A stretch of DNA of 64,000 nt from Oxyruncus cristatus (GCA_013399855.1 VXAY01007399.1:27224-91223), one strand, 5' to 3'; counted from the first letter of the stretch, positions 13,134 through 26,600 are shown. Notes: a model not told the origin generated them from the sequence alone. Translations and numbers: made by a program.

Positions 13134-16100
13134 AAAGAAAAATGAAATAGAAAAGGAGTATCTTTTCTGTATTTCTCTTTTCCCTCCCCATTCTGACATA
13201 CAGTGATAAGTCTAGGTTAGGAAAACATGCATTCCTGCTCTGTTCAATGCACCATCAGCAAAACTATTACATAGTTATTTTGGAACATTTATGTTTCTCT
13301 TTTTCACCCTTAAAAATAGATAAACTGTCACTATTATGGGTTTCTTCAGCTTTAAAACTCCAAACATGAGTGTGTCCAAGATGTGTACTTTCTATATACA
13401 CAACCTGAAGGGAAATCCTTATATCCAGATGTTTGATGGAATGTCCCATTGTCTTCCCATGACAGCAGTGGAGCCATGGCACAGGACTTTATTGAGAAGC
13501 TGTAAAGAACATCATGAATTACATGAGGAGCATGAGATACTTAACTTCCCTAAATTTAATGTAGCCATGTCTGGTTCACTTCTACAAATTTATGCTTTGT
13601 TACACCCAGAAGAGTCAAAATGATTCTCTGTCTGAGTCTCAAGGATTTCAGGACTGACAGAAGGTATATGAACAACTTTGATCTCATGAGAATCCATAAG
13701 GTTTTCATGAGGACTTAAACACAACTTTCACCTGCCCAAGCAGAGAACTGAGTTTCAGCTCGCGTGCTAAATGCCTTGGTCTTGGACTATTTACCTTGCT
13801 CAGTAGAGAAAAGGTTCACTGCTTTCAGCAGCAGTAAGATCTAGTTTCTAATCCTGCTTGTGTTAACTATGAAATGAACTAATCAGGGAGTTAGTTGGCT
13901 GGAGGTAGCATTTTTGTGCTTCAGCTACAACACTTCACAAGCAGTTTCCATGTTTACATATGGTATATAAATCTGTAAACAGTTCCAGAAGACAAATCTC
14001 TTCTTACATCTTGTTAAGGTAGTAGAAATGACTGTTTTCCTGCTATCCCACAGGTCTGAAAAATCAATGAGCATTTAGACTATAAGAGATATATATAGAA
14101 GATCACTGCCACTGTTAACCTTTCCCAGTAGCTTACGAGAAGTTTGTCAAACCAGAGTGAAGGGAATCTGCTCAGCTAAATTATAAGAAACATCACCAAT
14201 GCCACTATAGTTTTGGTTAAAGGTACTGAGCCAGTGACATGAGAAACTTTTTAGCTTGAAATGATCTATTGTCTTCTACTCTCGGAAGACAGCAGAACTC
14301 AGCTGTTCAGCTAAGCCTTACCTTAGGTTTAATTGGAATGCCTGACCTGTATCTAGTCCAATTTGTGAAGAAAAAATCTCAACCTTCCATGACTGGTAAG
14401 GACAGATCCTGTGCCTGGTATCCACTCTAGCAATATGTTTGTTCCAGTAAAGAGAAGCCTCTACATAGCAATTAATAATTTTCTTTAGTGTCTGCACTTT
14501 ATTTATGTCCCCTCAGTAAGAACTATCTGAGAATATAGTTGCTTGATAAGGAAAGGCAGCTAGACAGAATTAGGAATTTCAAGTCAATACATAGAATATC
14601 TTTCTGAACAAGGAAGTGTCAGTTTGGACTTCAAAGGTGAGTATTTTATAACAATCTGGACCAAACCCACTTTAGTGCTTGACTTGGTCAATGAGTGGTT
14701 TCCTCGCTACGAGTAAATCATACTTTTGACTCTCATTTTCTTTTCCAAGCTTCATTCCATCACTGAACACTAAGGAAAACTTATACCACAAAGCTGCCAG
14801 GTTTAAGAGTAGGAGAAGGGCAACAAGGTTGACCCAGAGGAAAGGGAGAATGAGGTTTTAGTTCATAGCGAGACCTGTTTATCTGTGTTAGGTGTGCTGG
14901 CCAGACCTCAAACAAAATTTGATGGCACAGCTCAGCAACCCATAACATGGGAAGAGTGTATTCTGCATTAGAGGCAGGATGCTGTTCTTATGAGTAATAT
15001 AATTAGCCAAGTATACCAAAGGTCTCTGCATATCTGACCACATTCAGACAGGACATTAACTGGCACAACTTAACTGCAGTCTGCCAAGAGGTGGATCTAC
15101 CTCACTCCCAGTCTTTGCTCAGTCTCAAGGCACTTGAGAACAAGTTGAAAGTATGTGTTTATGTGCATTTCCAAACAAAGTTTAATGCATGCCATTCTGC
15201 AATACCATCAGTAAATCAGAATGCATTTGAAACAAATTATGCTCTGCAGCACCTCAATAAAACTAAGTGAAAATCACAGCTACATTTTTTCACAGAAGGA
15301 AAGAATAAATAGTCATGGAATTTACCCAACACCATAAAATGGAAGCCTGGCTTTCTTTTGTTCACTTTGACTTCCTCCCCACCTGCACTTTAATAATTAA
15401 GTGGAGCTAGAAAACATCATCTTTATTCTTGGATAAATTCTAATTTATAGATTTTGAATGTGGTTTGCTTAATTTCTGTAAATAGATTTGCTTAGGGAGC
15501 AGTAAACACATGAAAATTAATTTGAAAGCATAATCAGACTATGGAGAACATATTACAATTATTCTTTACCAGACAAAACAAGCTTCAAGACTTTTCATGC
15601 TAACCTTCTTCTGATGGGACAGGCTGTTGTTGAACAAAAGGATTCTTTCTAAGATCTTCATATTTTCTTTCCATATCTTGTTTTGAACTGTTGCTCTGAT
15701 TCTTCTGTAGCTGTTCTGTTTGGAATTTTGTAAGATAAATTTTGAAAATGCAACTGCTCAGGAGCCTGTTTTCATTTGTACTATGAGGAACATAGTATTT
15801 TCTCATAGGAATGATGCCAGCTGCATTGGTATTATACTGATAGTAATCTTTTCCTGTTGTGTGTTTGCCTCTAACTACCAAATCTTCTCCCAAGCCACAT
15901 TTAAAGAGGTATTCCTGCACAGTGTGTTTTTTTTATTACTAATCTGCAAAGAATTTTTATGTTGTTATGGGGATACAATATACATATATGAGGAACAGAG
16001 AGCCAGTCTAATCTGAGACCCGTGGTCCAGATCTAGCACAGAATGTGACAATTTTCACTTCAGTCAGGCTCGGGTTTGATAAAATAACCACAGAAACCAA

Positions 16101-18779
16101 ATGTGTATGGAGCCGAATACAGACTTTGAGCATGAGACAAATACTGCTTCATGTTTGTTCTCCAAGGAGAAAAACCTGTCACTTGCAAACAATTCTCTGC
16201 TGAAGTTCTGGCAGGTTTAACTGGGACAACACTAAACTCCAGCTTCACAAGCTTGTGTCAAAAAAAGTAATTTCATACTTAAACAGAAACAAAACTCCAT
16301 TGTAGTAGTAAGATTCTTTAATTCTTGTGTAACAATCAATGCATATTATATTTTATTATAATAATTAGGACTAGAGAAATATGCTTTAGCCAAAATAAAA
16401 GCCAATTAGGTATTATTGTTATTAATTCTATCTGATTATGTGATCTGAAACAATAATGGGTACATTCTAAATGCCTTGGATGAAAATATCAAAACTTGAA
16501 GGCATAAAGTTAGAGTCTAAGTTAAAGGCCCGCCTTTTTTTTTTTTTATTTTATTTTTTTGTAGAATGCCAAGCTGTTAAACAAAGCCAAACCCAGTGGC
16601 GTGCCAGTAGGTTAACAGCCTACCACCACGAGAACAGCTTCAGAGAGATTTATGGAACCTCTCTCTGAACCTTTTGTCTTTGAAGATGACTAACTTAACT
16701 CTGCACCATGGGTGGCAGGAGTGTGAGAGGGGGTAAAGGCTGTAGTCACTTTCCTGGTCTCTCTTGCAAGGCAATGGCACAACAGCACCGGTAGCCTATA
16801 AGGGCTCTCTTCATGTTAGGAAGAAGCAGACAAACTGTCTCCTCTTGTAATCACAGCACTGCTTTCTTAGGGAGTTGTTTTTTCTCAGCCTGAAATGTTA
16901 CAAATAATAAAATGGAGCATTTTTTTCTAATCTGAAGTCCTTTGGGAGTGGAGGTGATGTAAAAAAATCTTTCTGACTCTAAAGAATTATTCTCCTTTTC
17001 CCGTTTTAACTCTTAGAACACAAGAAAGGGGGAATCACACTGAAGGAAAAAATAAAGTACAAGATAGGGAAAAAAACCTCAAACATTTTATTGAACAAGT
17101 AAATAATAAAAAAAGTCAATCCTATCAAACCAAAACAACTTCTTCTTTTGGAGTCTATGTGAGGTAATTTGGTGTTTTGTTTTCCTGCTGGAGATCTTAA
17201 AAATATAACGAGGCAATTTTTTATGGTAACTGTTGGATAAAATCCCCTTTACTAGCGGAAAGATTACACTTAAGCTTTTTGACTAGTTCTGCTTCACATT
17301 CTGGAGGTATAGCCAAGCCCTCCTGCCTATATTTCATACTTGTCAGGAGCACAGGCACTTGAGAGAGAAATATTCTAGTGTACTCTTTTTCTGGAAGTCA
17401 TTCAAAACTGGTAGGAGGAAAACAGGCATCCTGTCATGAGCCAGTGTTGTCCTCTCTCTGCTTTCCACATCTGGCAGAAATCTCTTCTGCCACTCCCACC
17501 ATATCCTTTTTTACATTCCCATAGAACCTATGTGGAGGGTTATTTTCTTATCATCATTATTGTAATCAGTTATATGAATTTCCTCCCTCTGCCCAGATTT
17601 CTCCTCTGAATACATGTTTACTAGTCCAAAGGTACTTTTTGTGCCCATCCTTTTATACCACTGAGATGACAGCATTTATACTGTCTCATGGAGGGTCAGA
17701 AACATAACGAAGTCATGACTGTACGTTGCGTTGAGACACTGAGAAAAAAATCAGTAATAAAAACATGCTGTATTAACATATGCATTGTAGTTTATAACAT
17801 TTCTGAACAGCAAAATGAAGTGGATGAACAAGAAATACTGTACTGAATCCATCTAAAGGGGGAAATCCTACACTTTCTTGTATCTAATACAACTCACTTT
17901 TTGCACAGCTGTTCTGTAGTGTTTAGAAGTTTGTTTTAGTTAATTCAAACACAGAGTAGACAGACTACATACAGATCTTCTTTAATTTACACCACCTGCC
18001 TTATTTCCCTTGTCTGTGTCTAACTCCCCATAAACCTCTAAAAGATGTTGGAAAGTTGAGCTCTGGGTGGTTGACTAGACAATCTCAATTGTGTGGGATG
18101 TCCTTGAATCTCAGTCTGCCTCAACATGTTTAGGAAAGGTTTTGGGAACTATTTTTTGTCCCCTCTCTTAGGAACTCTGTGTAAGAAATATATGTTTCCT
18201 GCCATCATATATGATTTGCTCTGACTCCCCATCTCAAGCTATGGCCCTGGCAAATAACCTTTACTAGTGCCAAAAGGAATTAATCAATTGAATAATCAAC
18301 AATATTGATAACAAAAATAACATGGTCACTTCAAACTCTGGTCTCCATGAAAGCTCAAAGTCTTTCCTTTTCAGAATAATCAGAGAATTAAAAAGTACCT
18401 GAATTGAACAAAAAGCTTTGAAAAGGATAAGTGGCATGGAAAACAATTTTCATTCATGGAAAAAAATAGAAATTTTTCAAATACCCTTAACAGATTTTTT
18501 TCTTATTAAATAATTCCTTAAAGCTGAACTTAATTTCAGTGCAGAAGAAGACATCTACTCAGAAATACAAATTTTCTTTACAAAAGCTAGATGTACTCGA
18601 GTTTCCAAATTGTTTAAAGCAGAGAACTTGTCTCTTTTGAAAAATAATATGACTTGTTTCTATTTACCTGAGGACAGCCTTTTTTTTTTTCCCATAAGGT
18701 GCTCAGCTGTTTGCCTTGTATTATGAATCATTCCTTTTACTCCACAAATATTTCCCTGATTCTGTCTTAGACTTGTTAG
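13134..18779. other. Unique sequence, no gene recognised
   Basis: This is AT-rich DNA without recognisable interspersed repeats. Open frames of about 95-106 codons at 13336-13623 (+), 15600-15920 (-) and 15720-16016 (+) were read and match no known domain. The last two overlap on opposite strands, so at most one could be real. A T-run lies at 16537-16548. No promoter-like GC island or tRNA-type promoter boxes were seen. Confidence 0.55.
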
Positions 18780-18957
18780 ACATGATATTATGATTTTCTG
18801 ATAACCAATCTCCTTCAACCATTTCAGTGCCATAATCTTAAGACAATAGCATGTCCTAGGCCTAATTCCCATGATTTCTGTCCTGTTCTACAGTTCCTCT
18901 TATTTAGCCAAACGTTCTTAAGAGAATTTGTAGCCATTGATTTTTCTTTTTTTTTTT
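18780..18957. repeat. Gap-flanking duplicate, left copy (178 bp)
   Basis: This 178-bp segment ends in a run of 11 T directly against a block of N. It is repeated as 19079-19253 on the other side of the gap. By eye the two copies differ only by three bases, CAA, present here at about 18805-18808 and absent from the right copy. The offset between copies is 299 bp. This is the typical appearance of two contig ends that overlap but were not merged, so the segment is probably present once in the real genome. Confidence 0.95.
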
Positions 18958-19075
18958 NNNNNNNNNNNNNNNNNNNNNNNNNNNNNNNNNNNNNNNNNNN
19001 NNNNNNNNNNNNNNNNNNNNNNNNNNNNNNNNNNNNNNNNNNNNNNNNNNNNNNNNNNNNNNNNNNNNNNNNNNN
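18958..19075. other. Assembly gap (118 N)
   Basis: A run of 118 undetermined bases starts immediately after a poly-T stretch, the likely reason for the sequencing break. The duplicated flanks suggest that the true gap may be negative, meaning an overlap rather than missing sequence. Confidence 0.99.
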
Positions 19076-19078
19076 ACA

Positions 19079-19253
19079 ACATGATATTATGATTTTCTGA
19101 TAACTCTCCTTCAACCATTTCAGTGCCATAATCTTAAGACAATAGCATGTCCTAGGCCTAATTCCCATGATTTCTGTCCTGTTCTACAGTTCCTCTTATT
19201 TAGCCAAACGTTCTTAAGAGAATTTGTAGCCATTGATTTTTCTTTTTTTTTTT
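19079..19253. repeat. Gap-flanking duplicate, right copy (175 bp)
   Basis: This is the second copy of 18780-18957. It starts with the same ACATGATATT and runs through the same 11-T homopolymer, then continues into unique sequence (CTATTAAGG). It lacks three bases found in the left copy. Because this copy continues into unique downstream sequence and the left copy joins unique upstream sequence, merging them would give one continuous locus. Confidence 0.95.
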
Positions 19254-22200
19254 CTATTAAGGATAAGCTACTTATGATATAAACTTCTCTGCCTTCTTGC
19301 TTTGTCATATCATTTCCAATTTGTGAGTTCTATATCTTAGGTGGAGACCAAACATGAGTTAGGTCTGTGACTTGAATCTTTTCAGATATTAAAACCAGCC
19401 AATAAATTCCTCTTCACTCAGACCTGCTATATTTGTTATTCTAGAAAAGGATTGGGCATACATAACTGCTGTGTGTGATATTCTGTAGCAGAGTTGTATT
19501 TGATAGAATTTACATTTATATTAAACAGTAATGCTGAGGAGGTTTCAGATTTATGATTGTTGTTTTAGGTACAACCAGAACAGTACAACAGAAACAATCC
19601 ATTGTATTGGAATGGTAACATTTATTACAATTTTTTCATCGTGTTTAGACGTTGTAAGTAGTTCCATGGCTGTAGGTAAGGCAATGAGATGAGTATAGTA
19701 TTAATGTTGCTGTGTGTGGCAGCAGCCTGGAAAACATTTAACTTCTATAATGCTTTCATCAATCTTTAAATAAACTTCAGTTTCAATCGGGATATGAGTC
19801 GAACCTGACACCATGATGCATTGATGCAAATGCTCCCATTTTCAGTTGTGCTTCTTCTGTTAATTGGGGTTATATAGGTGACCTTTCTCTACATCTTGGC
19901 AGGTAGTGAGACTGACAAATGAATGTACTTTTTGTACCATTTTTGGCTTAAAAATGAAAAATCCATTCCTCAGGACATCACCTCTCACTGTACTCTTCAG
20001 TTTCAAGTAAATGCTTTTTGTTTGGAGCTTTTATGAGAACACTACTCCTTCTCAGTCTTTCCAAATGAGAACCACATGCTGATGATTTGGGATCTCTTGG
20101 AGAACAGCAATGCAGTTTCTGCTACATGATTTTGGCTGTTTGCATTGACGGGTATCTCAAGGGAAGTAATGAAAAACTCAGAATGATGACTGTTCTATTA
20201 CAAATACTATCATCTTGGGAAACAGGTTGGAGGAGAACGTAATGAACAAAAGTAATATTACCTAGCCTTCTATAAAAGGACCCTTTTCATCAGGAGCAAC
20301 CTAAATATATTAAACCAACATAAGCTGTGACAATACTTTATATTCCCAAGTGGACAGAGTATGTAGCTAGAGGTGAGACATTTGTTTCATAAATAGGAAA
20401 GAGACAGGATGATTAAGATGAATGTATTTTATTTCCATTCTGACCTACAGTAGCACTCAGGACTTCTCATTTTTACCTTCCTGAATTTGAACTTGCATGC
20501 CTATTGCCAAAATTCTGTCTCCCAAAATTCCTTCCTCCTTCCCACCTTCCCCAAAATCATGCAAAAATGCCAAGCATTGGTATCATGTACAGTTTGCGAA
20601 AACTAGGAAATACTGTGGTTGAGGTTGGTATGCAACCTGTTACTTTGACAACCTAAAATGATGGCCTTCTTACAGCCTTGCTAAACAGGACTTTTATGGG
20701 AGTGCTAGAAAGAGAAGGCAATTCATGAGTATTAGAACCATGGTTTAAAATAGAAATATTTATATGCTACATAAAAATATAATTTACATATATATATTTA
20801 TTAAGTTCTCCTCTGCTGTATGTCTGTGTAGTGGATAATACCAGTTTTCCAAGAAACAACATGTGCCATTATATAATTGTGCAGGTATGCACAGAATTAC
20901 TTGTTTTGGTTCCATGGTCAACACACGAGAGTAATTAATTCTAATTTGCAATACCCTCTGAGTACCATTTTTTTTTTTTCCCAAATGGATTTCTTGCTTC
21001 ACCTTTATAGTCAGTAAAAAAATGAGCTGAAAACAGCACTTCCACCTGTGAAAACATTTGCTGAATGCAACTTAAACAGTATTAGATGGAAGAACGTAGG
21101 ACCTTTCAATCTGTAGCATAAAGCAAAACCACTTGAACTACGAAGCAGTTGATAGAAGTGGTGTGTTAATACTCACAGCATGGACCACTGCTGGACAGCA
21201 CAACCTGGGGATTTTGTTAAACAACAGAAGACACAAAAAGTAATAATAGTTTCTGTTCTTGCCTCTTGAAATATCACTCTAGCTCATTGTTTTGGGGTTT
21301 TTTTAGCAGTTTTCTTTTCGTAAGTGGGAATAATTTTTATTGAAATGAAGGAAAAGAAATTTTAGTAATAATAGTTTATCTACCCAAGATGTAAGATAAC
21401 TGAAATAATTCATTGAGCTTAATAACTTCTTGTGAGAGCCCCCATTGGAACAATCTTACAAGTAGGAATGCAGAATAAAAAATGAGAAAAGAAGATTGAG
21501 AGAAATGGCACATACATTTTCACAGACAAAAGGGAATAGGAAAAAATTTTCCCAAAGTTTCACTGTATTTGCCAGAAAAGAATAAGTTTTTTAAAGTTTT
21601 TGCAAAATGTGGAGGCTATCTGAAAATGTTGTGTTTGAATTAATTGAGGGGGGGAAAAAAAGGTGATCTGGAGCAGATGAAGCAAAATCTTCACATTTTT
21701 AATGGAAAAATGAATTTTCTAGTTAAAAGAAAAATCATGTGAGATTAGATTTGAAGTTATTGCCACATGAGTGATGTGGTTCATCTACTTTCATATTTTC
21801 TGGCCAACATTAGGGCTGAAGCATAAGGGATGGACCCTGTTTGAAGCATACCACTTACGTTTTGAGAGACCTAATCTAGTCACTAAAGAGGAAAGAAAAT
21901 GAAATATCAAAAGCAGTACATCAAGATGAAGTTTCCCAAAAAATCAATATACAGGTTCATTATGGGGTTTTGGCCCAGAATGAACATCAAAGCTTTGAGT
22001 AACACTTTTTTTTGGTCTCTTTCCGCCTACAACATAACACTTGTATCTGAAAGGCCATAGAAATGAGCACAGACTTGAGGGACTCTTGATACTTTCTCAG
22101 TAAAGGCAACGTCAGTGCTTTCAGACTTCTGTCAGAGACTGAAAGACTATAAAAGAGATGCTCAGGAAACTCTACACAGGACAAGAGCATGTTCTTGAAA

Positions 22201-23130
22201 CAGCTCAGCTCTTCTTTACATGATGGGAAGGTCATGACCAAGAAAAAATGACTGAGCCTTTCTTTAAACACTATCTACTACAGTTGGGATTGGATGTATG
22301 TTTGTTGGCTACTTTAAACTGTTCCAGCAATAAACCTCAGTCAACACTGTTTGCAAGTAGGCTGCAAGGTAAAGGCTTTGTTTTAATTGGCAATGTTGTC
22401 CAGGATGCAGAAAAGACAATGTGAATGGACAAGAAAGACGCAATGGACCCACCACAGGGAAGGTTACAGTTGCCTTGGCATCCACTACACTGGCTGCTTC
22501 TACTGCTGGTATTCCAAATATTTCCCCCCCATTTTTCCCCCTCTCTTTTATTTTGGAAATATTTCTTTGCAAATCTGAAACAGCTAATGAATAGGGACAC
22601 CCACAAATATTTACTAGGGCTGATAAACAATGGAAAACTCAGTGAACGATCTCAGCTCATTTTTACAAAGATGAAAAGCTGTTCATGTTTGCCAGGTCTA
22701 GAAGCCTCAGGCCATCACCATTAAAATAATAATGGCATCATCAGAATAAAATGGACTCAAAAATTGAGCTCTGAACCTTGTATCCACAGCAAAATTCACC
22801 TTTTTAAAGCAAAAATATGGCTTTCAAACCACATTAGTCAAACATACACAAATGCCACAGGGTGGGCTTTTAGTACATTTGTTTAACAGGCACATATAAG
22901 CCTCTGGTTGAAGTAATTTTCAAAAGGACTTTTGGCTTCTTACCTCTGAAGACAATCAGAGAAGTAATATTACCTCATTTTCTGATATCAGCACAGTTTG
23001 TAGCAAAACAGGGCTGTACACGAGTGTTCACAACTTCAGAAAGTTTTTCCAGAACAAGAGAAGGTGCAGAAAAATTTTGAGATGAATGCTAATAAAATTA
23101 CCACGCAAGGAGAAAAGTAAACAGTACAAT
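19254..23130. other. Unique sequence, no gene recognised
   Basis: This is AT-rich non-repetitive DNA. A T-run lies at 20969-20979 and a G-run followed by A-run at about 21648-21661. Overlapping open frames on both strands at 22309-22724 (87-99 codons) match no family I know and contradict each other. Nothing supports a gene. Confidence 0.55.
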
Positions 23131-23240
23131 ATCACAGAATATCACAGAAAATCCCAAGTCGGAAGGGACCCACACAGATCATGGAGTTCAGCTCTGGCCC
23201 TGCACAGGACCACCCTCAAGAGTCACACCATGTGTCTGGG
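23131..23240 (-). mobile_element. CR1 LINE 3'-end fragment (CR1-X-like tail)
   Basis: Read on the minus strand, this is the 3' end of a CR1 non-LTR retrotransposon. The + strand starts with tandem ATCACAGAAT-type octamers, the complement of the CR1 terminal microsatellite. It then continues with the complement of the family's GGGTCCCTTCC segment and a CCCTGCACAGGACCACCC block. Homology fades after about 23240. CR1 copies are nearly always 5'-truncated, as here, and no coding part remains. The tail wording resembles that of the SINE at 26601-26738 and the fragment at 58574-58635. Confidence 0.8.
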
Positions 23241-23909
23241 AATATTGAATGAAGGAAATCAAGCAACAGCACTTACCAGCTGCCTGCAGGGATCTGACTC
23301 AAAGGGCAATAGGAGTTAGGGAGATTAACAGAGGAGCTTCCTCTTGACCAATAATTATAAGGTGATCCTAGCCAGGGCATGGTACAGCAGAAAAGAATTT
23401 TTTCAAATGAAACCCTCTTCAATATGATGTAGGGCTCTGACTTGTCATGATGACACAGTTTGTGTACATTTCTGCCCAAGCTTGGATAGAGAAATTATAG
23501 GCACTCAGTAAAGCAGTTGCTTATGAAGCCAAGTATTTTTGAGAGCTGGTAAGCACAAATACTGTACTGCAGCAAGGTCCCTGGCACTTGCCAGAGGTTG
23601 CTCTTCAACTGACTTCTGTGTTAGCAGGCTGCCAACTGGGTTAATGGGACCAGGAGCTGGAGGGCTTGAAAGCTTTTTGGCCAGTCTTTCTGAAGCAATC
23701 ACGAAAGTTGGAATTGACACTGCCTTCTGCACGGTGGTAAATTGTTGCGTTAGTACAAAACTTCCACTACAGTTAACATATATTTTGAAATGCTACAATG
23801 GATTCAGAATTAATTTTGGGAGTTTTTAGGATTTGCATAATCATTTGACAATTTGCAAAATGGTAGATTGATACTTGTAACTGGTAATAGGAGGAATAGG
23901 AAATGCAGT

Positions 23910-23968
23910 TTAAGGTTTGGACCAGATAAGATTTTGAGGTTCCTTCCAGCCTGGGTTGTTCAATGTTT
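23910..23968 (+). mobile_element. Short degraded CR1 3'-end fragment
   Basis: The stretch carries the CR1 3' landmark order: a TTGGACCAGAT-like start, a GAGGTTCCTTCCAGCC segment, and CTGGGTTGTTCAATGTT in place of the usual terminal ATTCTATG repeats. Only about 60 bp can be recognised and it is diverged, so the boundaries are approximate. Confidence 0.55.
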
Positions 23969-25547
23969 GTTTCTAAAAAGAAGCAGAAGATTCTTGGTAA
24001 AAACCTGCAAAGACCCGAAATTGATGATGCTTGAAATAGAATCATAAAATGGCATAAAAAGCCACAAACTTGCTTGCTCTGCTGTGCTGGTACATATGGA
24101 CCCTGCGGGAGAAATCAGGTTTTGAAAAATAAATTCTTAAAGTGCTGAAATGGAGGATTTTGTAATTCATACCGTACCAAAGTAGCATATGAGACCCAGA
24201 AAGTTTAAATTCCACAGTGGCAGCATGTTTTTCCCATGGCCCAGAGACTCTGCCTATCTGCAAAGTTCAAAATTTCATGCTGTTGCCCTGGGCATTTCTA
24301 GCTTGAACTGTCAAAGGGGCAGGAAAGGACACCTTCATCTACTGTGTCTGGCAGCAAACAAGCTACCCATTGCAACACAGGCAGTCTTGAAGGTAACAGG
24401 GATACAGGTGTCCAGGCTTGTGCATGAGAGACCTGGGAAGTCCCTCCTTGAAGCCCATTTAAAACAATCTAATGATGTAAAAGGCTTTTAAAGAGTTTTC
24501 TCAGTTTCAGCATCTCAACAGTACGTAATGAGTCAGCTGAACTTTTTTTTTTTTTTTTTGTAAATAATCAGTTAGTTGCCTCTTTTGTTTGTGTGGGTCT
24601 ATGAAGCAAGGATAGGGGAGTTTTTTATTTTTGTATCATTTTTAATACAGAAAATGTGAATGTAAAAGCAGCAGAAAATAACCCGGTCATAATGTATCAA
24701 TGTAGTACCTGAAATTACTTATAGCTCATTAAATGAAGGTGATTAGGTTGTGCATTGACAGCAAGGTTGTTAGGATTGTATTTAGTGTCTGTGAGACTAG
24801 AAAAAAACCTGAAAGGAAACCCCATAATGATGTTAACATACTTAAAATATTACTGTGGGGAAAAATAATCGTTTTGTCTTCTACCAAGGAAAGGAACAGA
24901 AATGATGGACTGGATCCATAGCAGGAAAGATTCAGGATTGCATAAGAGGCTAGTGCACAGGATCTTAATGAGCAGACTGTACATGTTGTGGACAAAGAGT
25001 CAGACAGGAGTATGGGCAAGGGAACGTAGTAAAAATAATCTCATGTTCCTTTTTATGCTCTTTTTCTACCACTTTATGAATCTTTTTTCTTCAAACTTTC
25101 AGACCGTTAGAGTTTAACTTCTGGGGCCTGCTAAAATTTTTGTTTTACCACCCTACCTACCGAACAAGCATATCTAGCTCCAACTGCAATCTCTAGGTCC
25201 TGGTACTTATTGTTTTTGGTATATCATCTCATTCTAGAATGGCACTGCTGACTTTGTCTCCTGAATAACAAGTAAATGCCATCATTGAAGAATTCTCCAA
25301 CTGTTTGCGTAAATAAATAGGGGTTTATGCCAATAATTTTTTCTATTTCCTGTCCTAGAGCTTCCATTAGAGTGCTAGTGTAGATGCAGCACCAGCTGGG
25401 CTGGAACTTTAACAACTTTTATATTCTTTTTTCCTCCAAGTGTACCTAGATAATGTTGCATATAGTGTAACCTGGCATTATATCCTTTATAGAGCTCCTA
25501 TCAGAGGAGCTGAACCATCAGTAATAGTGGATTTTTTAATAAAGGCA

Positions 25548-25819
25548 GGTGGCGATAGGACAAGTAAACCAGCCTTAAGTTGAAGGAAGGTAGATTTAGA
25601 TTAGATATAAGGAAGATTTTACTGTGAGGGTGGTGAGACGCTGGAAAAGGTTGCTCAGAGTAGCTGTGGATGCCCCATCCCTAGAAGTGTTCAAGGCCAG
25701 GTTGGATGGGGGACTGAGCAACCTGGTCTAGTGAAAGGAGTTCCTGCCCATGGCAGAGGGGTTGGAGCTAGATGATCTTTAAGGTCACTCCCAAATAAAA
25801 CATGCTATTATTCTATGAT
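25548..25819 (+). mobile_element. CR1 LINE 3' fragment (~270 bp)
   Basis: This is a clear CR1 3' end in sense orientation. It covers the last codons of the reverse-transcriptase reading frame and the 3' UTR. Landmarks in order are GATTAGATATAAGGAAGATT, a GGTGAGACGCTGGAA segment, GATGCCCCATCCCTAGAAGT, CAAGGCCAGGTTGGATGG, GATGATCTTTAAGGTC, and a terminal ATTCTATGATG. It is 5'-truncated and carries small indels and substitutions, so it is an old, dead copy. No flanking target-site duplication was recognised. Confidence 0.9.
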
Positions 25820-25944
25820 GGGAAAATGTTGGGAAGACTAAGTTCATTCCAACAACTGTTATAATTAGGGTTGTCTTACTTGGATTTGTAGTTGGTGTTA
25901 TCTGGTCAGATAAAATATTGTATTCTGTGTTCCCACCCCACCCG

Positions 25945-26100
25945 AAAAATACAAACCAAACCAAACCACAAACTAAACTAAACAAAAAACTCCCTCACAA
26001 CATCTTCCCCTTCCCCCAAAAAAACAACCAAACAAAAAACCCCAAAAAACCTAAACCCCAAACTAAACAAACAAACAAACAATACCATTCCCCCCAAAAA
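25945..26100. repeat. G-free A/C-rich low-complexity tract
   Basis: For 156 consecutive bases the + strand contains no G. The content is mainly A and C in AAAC, AACC and CCCAA words, with a clean (AAAC)n core near 26066-26081 and C-runs of 4-6 bases at about 26007, 26013, 26040, 26056 and 26090. The minus strand is correspondingly G/T-rich with five G-runs of at least four. The 91-codon open frame reading through it (Lys, Pro, Asn, Thr and Gln) follows from the composition. It starts about 125 bp downstream of a CR1 3' end. Confidence 0.95.
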
Positions 26101-26600
26101 GCCACCCTTGAATATATTTACAATAAAATAGGAATGTCTCATCTCTATTCTCCCTTCCTTTGCCCAATCTTAAGTTTTCAGAGGGTAGTTTAATGTGTGT
26201 CCTCTGTGTTTTGGGAACTTGTCCACATCATTGAAGTTACCTGGGAAAATTTAATCCAAAATTACAGAAACTCTTCCAGTACTGTGGCTTTACACAAAAC
26301 AGATCTGTCTCTTTTAGCCAACTTGACTCTGGTTGTGAGACAGCAAGAAGCAGAATTTGTTCTTGATTTTGGAACTGTGACATTTCCATTACAGTCAGCT
26401 TTCTTATCCCAAAGATTATTGTGAATGAATCAGGTGCATTCATTTCACTTCTCCTTATCATTCACAAGCCTTCCCTCTTTCAGAATTAGCTACAGGTACA
26501 GGTTAGTATTCATGTGTTGTTAAAGAAACTTATAAAAATAAAGGACTCAGAAAGGTTCTGATTGCATTTTGATGCCTGCAGATGGCATAAACACACAATT

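Noticed and set aside
18824..19168. Open frames spanning the N-block on the minus strand
   Set aside because: They are translated through undetermined bases, and their repeated peptide segments simply reflect the gap-flanking duplication.
24036..24055. AATAGAATCATAAAATGG as another CR1 tail on the minus strand
   Set aside because: Only about 18 bases resemble the CR1 terminal repeat complement and the following bases show no CR1 wording.
25918..26193. Lys/Pro/Asn/Thr-rich 91-codon frame
   Set aside because: It is a translation of the G-free A/C-rich tract; stop codons that need G cannot occur there and the composition explains the peptide.
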